Shown one piece after another: positions 52,084 to 60,438 of a stretch of 64,000 nt of DNA. Origin of the DNA: Actinoalloteichus hoggarensis. Lineage in GTDB: Bacteria > Actinomycetota > Actinomycetes > Mycobacteriales > Pseudonocardiaceae. Every line of letters starts with the position of its first letter. The stretch's first letter is position 1. The notes under the pieces are model-generated. The model ran no database searches. It was given only the letters and a program-made list of their open reading frames with translations, and was not told where the DNA came from. The translations under genes and the position numbers were made by a program. The stretch is taken from NCBI RefSeq assembly GCF_002234535.1, contig NZ_CP022521.1:4216001-4280000 (forward strand), given 5' to 3'.

Positions 52084-52958
52084 TGTCCACCGTCACCGAA
52101 CCCGTGCAGGCCGACCTCGCCCAGGTACGCGGTCGCCTCCTGCGCGATCTGCTGCGCAATCCGCTGGGCGTCACCGGCGCCGTGCTGCTGCTCGTCGTGA
52201 TCGCGGGGGCGCTGCTGTCGCCCTGGATCGCGCCGTATCCGCCCGCCGAGGTGCACTTCGACGCGCCCTTCCAGCAGCCGCTCACCATCGGCTACGCGCT
52301 GGGCACCGACGATCTCGGCCGCGACATCCTCTCCCGGCTGCTGCACGGCGCGCGGACGTCGTTGCAGGTCGGCGGCCTCTCGGTGCTGCTGGCGATCGTC
52401 ATCGGCACCCCGCTGGGACTGCTGGCGGGCTTCTGGCCGGTGCTCGACGCGGTCGTGTCGCGGCTGACCGACCTGATGCTGGCCTTCCCGTTCCTCGTGC
52501 TGGCCGTCGGGCTGGCCGCCATCAACGGACCGAGCCTGACCAACGCCGCCATCGCGCTGGGCGTCGCGCAGATCCCCACCATGATCCGGGTCGTGCGCGC
52601 CGAGACGCTGCGGTTCAAGGGCAAGGACTTCGTGCTCGCGGCCCGCGGTCTGGACGCCTCGGGGCCGCGCATCCTCGCCCAGCACATCCTGCCCAACGCG
52701 GCCTCGGCGATCATCGTCCAGGCCACGGTGATCATGCCGGTGGCGGTCATCGGCGAGGCGACGCTGTCCTTCCTCGGTCTCGGCATCCAGCCGCCGACGC
52801 CCAGCCTGGGCGTGATGCTCGCCGACGCCCAGCAGTACCTGGTGCGGGCGCCCACGGCGGCGATCTTCCCGGGCCTGGCCATCCTGCTGATCTGTCTTGG
52901 CTTCAACCTGTTCGGCGACGCCCTGCGCGACGCACTCGACCCGACCACTCGACGCTGA
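52083..52958 (+). CDS. Peptide ABC transporter permease (DppC/GsiD-like)
   Basis: 291 residues from ATG 52083. The N-terminal helix is 'NPLGVTGAVLLLVVIAGALLSPWIAPYPP'. The binding-protein-dependent domain has 'LGTDDLGRDILSRLLHGARTSLQVG' and the EAA-type loop 'KDFVLAARGLDASGPRILAQHILPNAASAIIVQ'. 'EATLSFLGLGIQPPTPSLGVMLADAQQYL' is a family hallmark. Its stop is 11 bases before the gamma-glutamyltransferase start, so the operon continues. Confidence 0.95.
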   Translation: MSTVTEPVQADLAQVRGRLLRDLLRNPLGVTGAVLLLVVIAGALLSPWIAPYPPAEVHFDAPFQQPLTIGYALGTDDLGRDILSRLLHGARTSLQVGGLSVLLAIVIGTPLGLLAGFWPVLDAVVSRLTDLMLAFPFLVLAVGLAAINGPSLTNAAIALGVAQIPTMIRVVRAETLRFKGKDFVLAARGLDASGPRILAQHILPNAASAIIVQATVIMPVAVIGEATLSFLGLGIQPPTPSLGVMLADAQQYLVRAPTAAIFPGLAILLICLGFNLFGDALRDALDPTTRR

Positions 52959-52968
52959 GGATCTGCTC

Positions 52969-54771
52969 GTGACCTTCGTCCCCCCACCCGCGATGACCAG
53001 CCGCCCCACCCTTGCGGGCACGTTCGGCATGGCGGCGACGACGCACTGGACCGCCTCCGCCACCGCGCAGGCCGTGCTGGAGCGCGGCGGCAACGCCTTC
53101 GACGCCGCCGTCGCCGCGGGCTTCGTCCTGCACGTGGTCGAGCCGCACCTCAACGGTCCCGGCGGGGACCTCACCGGCGTGTTCACCACGGCGACCGATC
53201 CGACCCCGCAGGTGCTCGTGGGACAGGGGCCCGCCCCCGAGAAGGCGACGATCGATCACTACCGTGCCGAAGGGCTGGACCTGGTCCCCGGCGCGGGGGC
53301 GCTGGGCGCCGCGGTGCCCGGGGCGGTCGACGCCTGGTTCGTGCTGCTGCGCGATCACGGGACCTGGGAGCTCGCCGACGTCCTCGAGTTCGCGATCGGC
53401 TACGCCCGCGACGGCCATCCGGCGCTGGCGCGGGTGTGCGCGACGATCGCCGGGGTCTCCGAGCTGTTCTCCGAGCACTGGCCGACCTCCGCCGAGCTGT
53501 GGACGCCCGAGGGCCGCGCGCCGGAGGCCGGTGAGCTGGTGCGGCTGCCCGCCTACGCCCGCGTGCTTCAGCGGCTGGTCGCGGCGGGTGCCGACGCGCC
53601 CGATCGGGTCGCGCGGATCGAGGCCGCCCGCTCGGCGTGGCGGGAGGGCTTCGTCGCCGAGGCCGTCGAGGAGTTCGTGCGCACCCCGCACCGGCACGCC
53701 TCGGGCACCGACCATGCAGGCGTGATCACGGCGGCGGACTTCGCCGGGTTCTCGGCGGGTTACGAGCCTGCCGTGACGGTGGAGTTCCGCGGCCACACGA
53801 TCGCCAAGACGGGCTTCTGGGGGCAGGGACCGGCGTTGTTGCAGACGCTGGCGATCCTGGAGGGCTTCACCGACGCCGAGATCGACCCGAGCACCTCGGC
53901 GGGCGCCCACCGGATCGTCGAGGCGATGAAGCTGGCCCTCGCCGACCGCGACGCCTACTACGGCGACGGCGAGGGCACGCTCGCCCCGCCCGCCGAGACG
54001 CTGCTGTCCGCGGAGTACGCCGCCGAGCGTCGGGCGCTGATCGGCGAGACCGCCTCGGCCGAGCTCCGCCCCGGCGTGCTGCCCGGCCGGACGGCCTACC
54101 AGCCGCCGCTGCGCGTCGCCTACGACGTGTCGGCGGCGGGCGCCGCCGCGGGCGAGCCGACGGTCAGCCGGGCGGGCGAGACGAAGGGCGACACGTGTCA
54201 TGTCGACGTCGTCGACCGGTGGGGCAACCTGGTCTCGGTGACGCCGTCGGGCGGCTGGCTCCAGTCCTCCCCCACCATCCCCGAACTGGGCTTCTGCCTG
54301 GGCACCCGGCTCCAGATGACCTGGCTGGACGAGGACTCCCCCTCGGCGCTGCGCCCCGGACGGCGGCCGCGCACCACGCTGACGCCGACCCTGGTGCTGC
54401 GTGACGGCGTGCCGCTGACCGCGCTCGGCTCTCCCGGCGGCGACCAGCAGGACCAGTGGCAGCTGCTCTACCTGCTGCGGACCATCGTCGGCGGCTACAC
54501 CCCGCAACAGGCCGTCGACGCCCCGGCCTTCCACACCACGTCGATGCCCGGCTCGTTCTGGCCGCGCACCTGGAGCCCCGGCGAGATCGTCGTCGAGGAC
54601 CGCCTCGGCGAGGACGTCATCGCCGAGCTGACCCGGCGCGGCCACCTGGTCACCAGGGCGGGCGACTGGGCGTTGGGGCGGCTGTCCTCGGTGACGAGGA
54701 ACCCGGACACCGGGGTGCTGACGGCGGCGGCGAATCCGCGTGGCATGCAGGGCTACGCGGTCGGGCGCTGA
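52969..54771 (+). CDS. Gamma-glutamyltransferase family protein
   Basis: 600 residues from GTG 52969. N-terminal part: 'TASATAQAVLERGGNAFDAAVAAGFVLHVVEPHLNGPGGDL', the usual start of the family. The autocatalytic Thr is at residue 409 in 'GDTCHVDVVDRWGNLVSVTPSGGW', where the small subunit would begin. 'LRPGRRPRTTLTPTLVLRDGVPLTALGSPGGDQQDQWQ' forms the glycine-rich substrate loop. No signal peptide is seen, so it would work in the cytoplasm, unlike most GGTs. Placed inside the transporter operon, it should cleave an imported gamma-glutamyl compound. Other Ntn hydrolases of this type act on acylated beta-lactams, so the substrate is open. Confidence 0.9.
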   Translation: MTFVPPPAMTSRPTLAGTFGMAATTHWTASATAQAVLERGGNAFDAAVAAGFVLHVVEPHLNGPGGDLTGVFTTATDPTPQVLVGQGPAPEKATIDHYRAEGLDLVPGAGALGAAVPGAVDAWFVLLRDHGTWELADVLEFAIGYARDGHPALARVCATIAGVSELFSEHWPTSAELWTPEGRAPEAGELVRLPAYARVLQRLVAAGADAPDRVARIEAARSAWREGFVAEAVEEFVRTPHRHASGTDHAGVITAADFAGFSAGYEPAVTVEFRGHTIAKTGFWGQGPALLQTLAILEGFTDAEIDPSTSAGAHRIVEAMKLALADRDAYYGDGEGTLAPPAETLLSAEYAAERRALIGETASAELRPGVLPGRTAYQPPLRVAYDVSAAGAAAGEPTVSRAGETKGDTCHVDVVDRWGNLVSVTPSGGWLQSSPTIPELGFCLGTRLQMTWLDEDSPSALRPGRRPRTTLTPTLVLRDGVPLTALGSPGGDQQDQWQLLYLLRTIVGGYTPQQAVDAPAFHTTSMPGSFWPRTWSPGEIVVEDRLGEDVIAELTRRGHLVTRAGDWALGRLSSVTRNPDTGVLTAAANPRGMQGYAVGR

Positions 54772-54965
54772 CTCCACGGCGCGCGGGGCACTCGACGCCG
54801 CGCCCGCGCGCCGCCTCCGGAACCCGATCCGACACGGCCGCCCTCATGGCGGCATCGCACGACAGAACCGACGGCAGACCCGAGCACCGGTCGTCCGAGG
54901 AAGCCCGACCGCACAGCCGGTCGGCCGGGACGGCGGACCGGCGGCACACCAGGAGTGTGAGGACG

Positions 54966-56654
54966 ATGACCGAGACCGACACCGCCACACCTCTTCTCGA
55001 ACTACGCGACCTGGAGGTGTCCTTCTCCACCGCGCCGGGCGCGACGCCCGCCGTGCGCGGGGTCGACCTCACGGTGCGGCCGGGTGAGCGGGTCGCCGTC
55101 GTCGGCGAGTCGGGCTCCGGGAAGTCCACCGCCGCCATGGCGGTCCTGGGGCTGCTGGCGGGCCGGGGGCGGATCACCTCGGGCAGCGTCCGCTTCCGAG
55201 GCGAGGACATCACCACGGCGGGCGAGTCCCGGCTGCGCAGGCTGCGCGGCCGGGAGATCGGCCTGGTGCCGCAGGATCCGATGTCCAACCTGAACCCGGT
55301 GCGCCGGGTCGGGGATCAGGTGGCGGAGACGCTGCGCGCCCACGGCCTGGCCACGGGCGCCGAGGCACGCAGCCGGGCGATCGAGCTGATGGGCGACGCG
55401 GGCATCCCCGACGCCGCCCGACGGTCCCGGCAGTATCCGCACGAGTTCTCCGGCGGGATGCGGCAGCGGGTGCTCATCGCCATCGGACTGGCGTGCCGGC
55501 CGCGGCTGCTCATCGCCGACGAGCCGACCTCCGCGCTCGATGTCACCGTGCAGCGGCAGATCCTGGACCACCTGACGACGCTGGTGTCGTCGTCGGGCAC
55601 GTCGCTGCTGTTCATCACCCACGATCTCGGTCTGGCCGCCGACCGGGCGGACACCGTGTTCGTCATGTCGCAGGGCCGGGTGGTGGAGTCCGGCTCGGCG
55701 CGTGCCCTGCTGGAGGACCCGCAGCACGAGTACACCCGGCGGCTGGTGGCCGCCGCGCCCTCGGTGGTGACCGCCCGGCGGTTCCTCGGCGGCGCGGCCC
55801 CGGCATCGACCACGGTCGTCGAGCGGGAGACTCCGGCCGAACTCGGTTCCAGCGACGCGAGGGGCACGGCGGCCGACGTCCTCGTCGTCGACGGGCTGGT
55901 GAAGGACTACCGACTTCGGGGCAGGCTCTCCGGGACGTTGCGCGCGGTCGACGACGTGAGCTTCCGCGTCCGCCGGGGCTCCACCACGGCGATCGTCGGC
56001 GAGTCCGGGTCGGGGAAGTCCACCGTCGCCAAGATGGTGCTGGGGCTGGAGACGCCCACGGCCGGGTCGGTGCGGCTGGACGGCCGCACGGTGCAGACCG
56101 CGCGCGGCGCGGAGCGGCGGGCGATCCGCCGGGCGATGCAGCCGGTGTTCCAGGACCCCTACGGCTCGCTGAACCCGATGTTCACCATCGAACGCATCGT
56201 GGACGAGCCGCTGCGGGTGTTCCGCACCGGCGACCGGCAGAGCCGCAGGCGGCGGGTCGCCGAACTGCTCGATCACGTCGCCCTGCCGCGCAGCGTCGCC
56301 CAGCGTCACCCCAACGAGCTGTCCGGCGGGCAGCGGCAGCGGGTGGCGCTGGCCAGGGCGCTGGCGTTGGAGCCGTCGGTGGTCATCTGCGACGAGGCGG
56401 TGTCCGCGCTGGACGTCCTGGTGCAGGATCAGGTGTTGCGGCTGCTCGCCGGCCTGCAACGCGATCTGGGTCTGACCTACTTGTTCATCACTCACGATCT
56501 CGCCGTGGTGCGGCTCATCGCCGACGACGTCCTGGTGATGCGGGCGGGCCAGGTCGTCGAACGGGACACCGTCGAGCGGGTGTTCGAGAACCCGGAGACC
56601 GACTACACGCGCAACCTGCTCGACGCGATTCCGGGGGCGGGCTTCTTCGGCTGA
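54966..56654 (+). CDS. Fused double ABC ATPase (GsiA/DppD-DppF type)
   Basis: 562 residues from ATG 54966. Two complete ATP-binding domains in one chain. First: Walker A 'GESGSGKST', 'SGGMRQRVLIAIGLACRPRLLIADEPTSALDVT'. Second, from about residue 300: Walker A 'GESGSGKST', 'LSGGQRQRVALARALALEPSVVICDEAVSALDVLVQD'. In the second the Walker B neighbour is 'DEAVSALD', as in many DppF proteins. E. coli glutathione importer GsiA is also a fused dual ATPase, which supports the glutathione-like reading of this operon. It is 194 bases after the GGT gene, so a separate promoter is possible. Confidence 0.93.
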   Translation: MTETDTATPLLELRDLEVSFSTAPGATPAVRGVDLTVRPGERVAVVGESGSGKSTAAMAVLGLLAGRGRITSGSVRFRGEDITTAGESRLRRLRGREIGLVPQDPMSNLNPVRRVGDQVAETLRAHGLATGAEARSRAIELMGDAGIPDAARRSRQYPHEFSGGMRQRVLIAIGLACRPRLLIADEPTSALDVTVQRQILDHLTTLVSSSGTSLLFITHDLGLAADRADTVFVMSQGRVVESGSARALLEDPQHEYTRRLVAAAPSVVTARRFLGGAAPASTTVVERETPAELGSSDARGTAADVLVVDGLVKDYRLRGRLSGTLRAVDDVSFRVRRGSTTAIVGESGSGKSTVAKMVLGLETPTAGSVRLDGRTVQTARGAERRAIRRAMQPVFQDPYGSLNPMFTIERIVDEPLRVFRTGDRQSRRRRVAELLDHVALPRSVAQRHPNELSGGQRQRVALARALALEPSVVICDEAVSALDVLVQDQVLRLLAGLQRDLGLTYLFITHDLAVVRLIADDVLVMRAGQVVERDTVERVFENPETDYTRNLLDAIPGAGFFG

Positions 56655-57028
56655 GGACCTGAGCTCGGGCAGGCCGACCGGACCGAGGACGGTGCGAGCC
56701 TGCACGAGCGACGGCGGGGTTCGATGCTGCTCCCGGGTCCGATTCGGCCCCGCCCGACGCCGCCTCGACGCCCCCGGTCGACGAAGGCTCATCCGACCTC
56801 GGCCCGGCCCCGATCCCGATCCGGCCGAGGTGCGGCGACGACGTCGACAGGCAGCGGCGCCCGGGGCACCGAACGCCGACGAACCCACGGAGCGGACTTC
56901 TAGGCCGTTCGGGCTATAGAGAAAGGGCATTCGGGGGGTCGACGGCGGCGGCTCTGGTCATCGCCCCCTGGGAAGGCCTTAGCTGATCGGGCGCGAGTGG
57001 CGCACCGTAGCAGCAGGGGGGCAGCCCG
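56655..57028. other. Intergenic region, nothing recognised
   Basis: 374 bases between the fused ATPase and the MpaB-like gene, both rightward. It should contain the latter's promoter. Translations are Arg/Pro-rich. No riboswitch or repeat was recognised. Confidence 0.5.
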
Positions 57029-58162
57029 ATGATCGACGCGGCAGGCATCGAGGCGTTGAAGTTCCGCGGCGACCCGCTCGCGGACGACGTGATCACCGAG
57101 TTGGTGGCCACCGATCAGGTGGGCGCGGTGAACGAGGTCCTCGCCCGATTCCGGTCCAACGACCAGCCCGTCCCCGAGGAGTTACCGCCGCCGGTGCGGG
57201 CGTATCTCCTCGCCACCGACGCCGTGCCGGACTGGACCGACCTCGATCGCGTGGCGGGCGCGTACGACTTCTTCATCGACGACGGCGTGCACGTCGCCTC
57301 GGTTCTGTCGTTCGGCGCGATGGTCAACTGCTACGCCCAGCCGAGACCGTCCCGAGTGCTGGCGCTGACGCACCGGCTGAACCAACCGCATCGACGGCTG
57401 TCGGAGACCGCGCAGTTCGTGCTCGACATGATGGCGCCCGCGCCGTTCGGGGCCGGTGGAGCGTTCCTGCCCACCATCCAGAAGACCCGGCTGATCCATG
57501 CCGCCGTCCGGTACTTCATCACTCACTCCGGCACCTGGGACGTCGAGGCCGACGGGGTGCCCGTCTGCCAACAGGATCTGCTCGGCGCGCTGCTCATCTT
57601 CTCGGTGCAGGTGATCGACGGCATGCGGCGGATCGGTGTCTCGGTGACCGAGAAGGAGGCCGAGGACTACTACCACGTCTGGCGGGTGACGGGCGCCCTG
57701 CTCGGGATTCCCGCCGAGGCGATGCCGGAGACCCTGGCCGAGGCACAGGAACTCAACGCGACGCTCGTCGAGGCCTCGTACGCGCCGTCGCCCGAGGGCG
57801 TGGAACTCACGCGGAATCTGCTCGACCTCTACGAGAGGATGGTGCCCGGCAGGATGTTCGACGGCGTCGTCGCGGCGATGGTCCGTCAGACGGTTCGTCC
57901 GCACGTGGCCGACTGGATGGGCGTACCGCATTCCCGAGGCTGGCGGGGCGCCGTCCGCGCCGGAGCCCGGTTGATGCGCCTGCTGGAACGGGCGGAGGAC
58001 CGCAGCAGGATCGCCACGGCCGTCCTGGACAAGGCGGGCAGCCTGCTGCTCACCGGCAGCGTCCGCGTCCTCTGCGACGGGCAGCCCACCACCCTGAACA
58101 TCCCCGCCGAGCTGAAGGAGAAGTGGCTCGCCTCGGGTGCGTGCCCGGCCGGTCGTCGGTGA
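57029..58162 (+). CDS. MpaB/Lcp-like protein (DUF2236, possible heme oxygenase)
   Basis: 377 residues from ATG 57029, with CAGGGGGG upstream. Largely helical. 'DWTDLDRVAGAYDFFIDDGVHVASVLSFGAMVNCYAQPRPSRVL' and 'TAQFVLDMMAPAPFGAGGAFLPTIQKTRLIHAAVRYFI' fit the family of rubber oxygenase (Lcp) and MpaB; in Lcp an Arg, a Lys and a His in the equivalent segment organise the heme site, and here Lys, Arg and His are all present in 'KTRLIHAAVR'. 'DLLGALLIFSVQVIDGMRRIGVSVTEKEAEDYYHVWRVTGALLGIP' is another family block. No signal peptide. Substrate unknown. Confidence 0.85.
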   Translation: MIDAAGIEALKFRGDPLADDVITELVATDQVGAVNEVLARFRSNDQPVPEELPPPVRAYLLATDAVPDWTDLDRVAGAYDFFIDDGVHVASVLSFGAMVNCYAQPRPSRVLALTHRLNQPHRRLSETAQFVLDMMAPAPFGAGGAFLPTIQKTRLIHAAVRYFITHSGTWDVEADGVPVCQQDLLGALLIFSVQVIDGMRRIGVSVTEKEAEDYYHVWRVTGALLGIPAEAMPETLAEAQELNATLVEASYAPSPEGVELTRNLLDLYERMVPGRMFDGVVAAMVRQTVRPHVADWMGVPHSRGWRGAVRAGARLMRLLERAEDRSRIATAVLDKAGSLLLTGSVRVLCDGQPTTLNIPAELKEKWLASGACPAGRR

Positions 58163-58573
58163 ACGGGTCGATGCCGTCTCGGTGCCGAGGGATCACCACG
58201 AGCGGCTGAGGACGCGGCGGCGCGAGGCGCTCGGATCGCGCGTCGGATTCCGCATGGCTCGTCGGCGGTCGCGGCCCTTGTTCGGCCAGGCGCCGGGCCT
58301 CATCGACGGCCGCTGCCACGAGTTCGCAGACCACGGCGCTGGCGTTGCGGCGTCGGCTGCGCGCCTGCCACCACCGACACGGGCACCTGCCGACCGCCGA
58401 CCAGACAGGATGCCGACCGGACGGGTTGTCGACCGGACAGGGTGTCGACCGGACAGAGCGCCGTCCAGGCAGAGGGCCGTCGCGGTACTGCCTCCTTGTA
58501 ATCTTCTTCTGCTGCTCGTGAACCGGAACTCGCCGGCGTGCCGCGCCTGCGAACTCGTGAACGGAGTGAATCG
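58163..58573. other. Intergenic region with degenerate short repeats
   Basis: 411 bases between the MpaB-like and SnoaL-like genes. At about 58408-58460 three to four imperfect copies of a unit like TGTCGACCGGACAGGG follow each other; the matches are partial. Otherwise nothing was recognised. The right end should hold the promoter for the gene at 58574. Confidence 0.5.
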
Positions 58574-58996
58574 ATGACCACGACGCCGGACAGGCAACAG
58601 GACGTCGACGCTCTGGACGGCCTGCTTCAGCGGCAGGTGGACTCCTGGGCCAGGGACGGCGCGGCCTTCGCGGACACGTTCACCGAGGAAGCCGACTTCG
58701 TGGCGGTCGACGGCAGCCACCTGCGGAGTCGGGCGGAGATCGCCGAGAGTCTTCAGGAGGGCTTCGACGGCTTCATGGCGGGAACCCGCATGTCGCAGGC
58801 CAGGGAACGGACGATTCGTTTTCCGTTGCCCGACGTGGCGGTGGTCGTCACCAGCGGCGTCTGCGTGTTGCGACCCGGCGAGCAGGAGTGCGCCCCGGAG
58901 GCGTTGTCGATTCAGACCCGGCATGCGGTGAAGCGCGACGGTCGCTGGCTCTTCACGACGTTTCACAACAGCAGGATGCACTTCTCCCACGACTAG
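58574..58996 (+). CDS. SnoaL-like (SgcJ/EcaC family) protein
   Basis: 140 residues from ATG 58574 (MTTTPDRQQDVDALDGLLQRQVDSWARDGAAFADTFTEEADFVAVDG). The cone-shaped NTF2-like fold is seen in the helix-strand order, the 'GSHLRSRAEIAESLQEGFDGFMAGT' segment and C-terminal strands 'LSIQTRHAVKRDGRWLFTTFHNSRM'. The SgcJ/EcaC group is often named an oxidoreductase, but activity is not established. No cluster of biosynthetic genes surrounds it, so the role is open. Confidence 0.88.
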   Translation: MTTTPDRQQDVDALDGLLQRQVDSWARDGAAFADTFTEEADFVAVDGSHLRSRAEIAESLQEGFDGFMAGTRMSQARERTIRFPLPDVAVVVTSGVCVLRPGEQECAPEALSIQTRHAVKRDGRWLFTTFHNSRMHFSHD

Positions 58997-59306
58997 TACT
59001 TCGGTGGCAGTGGCCCGGGCAGGCAGCCGGTGCCGGTAGCGGTGCCGGTGGTGGCGGCAGTGGCAGGCGCGGGCCTGGTGTCGGCGGCGACACCGGGTCG
59101 ATCAGGCGATCGCGCCTGACTGACGGCTCGCCGGGGTGAGGATCGGCTGACTGGGCAGTCGTCGGGGACCTCACTGCTCGACCATGGGCAGTCCTGCCGG
59201 GCGCCGGAATCGAATCGCGTGGTCTGACGCCGTCCGCACCCCGCTCCACCGGCACCGCCACGGGTCCGGCATGATCTCGACGTCACCGAGTGTGAGGTGT
59301 CGAGCC
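58997..59306. other. Intergenic region, nothing recognised
   Basis: 310 bases between the SnoaL-like gene and toxin-like copy B. The left half is a GGTGCCGGT/GGTGGCGG-rich low-complexity stretch. No gene is supported; the right end would contain the promoter for the toxin-like gene. Confidence 0.5.
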
Positions 59307-60108
59307 GTGTCGGTCACGGACGTGGTCGAGCAGCTGCGGCGGGCCCACGCCCTGTTGTCGGACGCCCGCCGGGCGACGGCCAGGGCAGACGCGGCGATCA
59401 CCGACGGCGCCGAGGTCTTCGCCACCGCCACCGCCGGTTCGACCCGATCCGAGGTCGAACAGATCAACCACCTGGCCCGCGCGTCCGGCAACGACGTCCG
59501 CGCGGCCCATGCACTGTTCGGCCAGGCGCAGGACCTCATCGACGGCTACTGCCACGGGATCGCCGGCCACGGGGTCGGCGATCCCGGCGTGCTGTCCTCG
59601 GTAGCGTCCTCCACCGAGGAGACGACGACTCGTCCGCCGTCTGCCGGCCCTCTGGCGGACGCCGAGCGAGGGTCCGCGCCGGAAGTCCGCTATGCCGAGG
59701 AGATCGCCGAGCTTCGCCGGAAGGAAACGAAGATCAGCCCCGAGAAGGTCATTCGCGTTGGCCGTCATCAGCAAGGCCATCTGGTATGGCTGGAGGTCGG
59801 CGACATCGACTTTTCCGGCCAAGCTCATATCCTGCGGCCAAAAAGAGAGCGCGAGTTTGCGAAAAAAGGTGTGCCGCTGCATCGGGTGGTGGATCTCATC
59901 TTTGCCGGGATCGAGCGCGGGGAGCACATCGGTTACTCCGGGCAAGGATCCGAGGTCTACGATGTAGACCTTGTCGGTGACCGGAAACGCGTCGTCCGTC
60001 GTGATCTCAGACAACGGCTACATAGTCACCGCCTATCCCCTCGGCATCGAGGACCGGCGAAAAATCCGACCGCACAAATACCGGAGGCAGACACTTCAGC
60101 ATCCTTAA
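59307..60108 (+). pseudogene. Toxin-like two-domain protein, copy B, frameshifted near the end
   Basis: GTG 59307 begins 'SVTDVVEQLRRAHALLSDARRATARADAAI', collinear with copy A (2984-3820), through 'LIDGYCHGIAGHG'. After a short linker come 'YAEEIAELRRKETKISPEKVIRVGRHQQGHLVWLEV', 'AHILRPKREREFAKKGVPLHRVVDLIFAGIERGEHIGYSG' and 'VYDVDLVGDRKRV'. The frame then breaks. Removing one base near 59995 continues it as 'AVVISDNGYIVTAYPLGIEDRR' to a TAA at 60106-60108, matching copy A's 'AVTVAADGRISDARP'. The His-Ile-Leu and Gly-Tyr-Ser-Gly motifs are like those in C-terminal toxin modules of polymorphic toxins (from memory, not searched). Uninterrupted length would be about 266 residues. Confidence 0.7.
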
Positions 60109-60369
60109 GGCGCCCGACGCATTTTTCCCGTTCGAGACAGCCGAAGACAAGATCGGTGACATCTTCACGGCTTATCCCACCTTTCTCAAATTGCTCAACT
60201 CGACTTGGTCGACTCACCATCACCGACCACGGCGTCGAATTCCTCGAAGCCGCCATCGAAACCCTCCGCACCGTCACAATCACCACCCTCCCCACCACCG
60301 CACTACCCCCCCATCCACCGAACCACCCTCATCACCCTCATCACCCTCCTCAACCGCCTACGCCACTGA
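60083..60369 (+). pseudogene. Possible immunity-gene remnant after toxin-like copy B
   Basis: Right after the toxin-like reading, one frame gives 'ILKAPDAFFPFETAEDKIGDIFTAYPTFLKLLNSTW'. A second frame takes over from about 60220 with 'LTITDHGVEFLEAAIETLRTVTITTLP'. A seven-C run and ACCCTCATC repeats follow. Removing one A near 60215-60221 joins the two as '...NSTWSLTITDHGVEF'. No start codon is seen in frame after the nearest upstream stop. Composition and position fit a small immunity protein that has decayed, but no family is assigned. Confidence 0.35.
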
Positions 60370-60438
60370 ACCGAACACCACGCCGAGGCAGGCAGAACAG
60401 CGCAGCGGGTCCCGCACGGCGACGCGTCGGGCACGGGC

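Noticed and set aside
58408-58460. Imperfect GTCGACCGGACAG repeats
   Set aside because: The copies vary in length and sequence; mentioned with the intergenic region but not strong enough for a separate repeat call.
60313-60369. Reading frame of ACCCTCATC repeats ending in 'LLNRLRH' and a stop
   Set aside because: It could be the true end of the immunity-like remnant, but the repetitive DNA makes this frame open by chance; not called separately.
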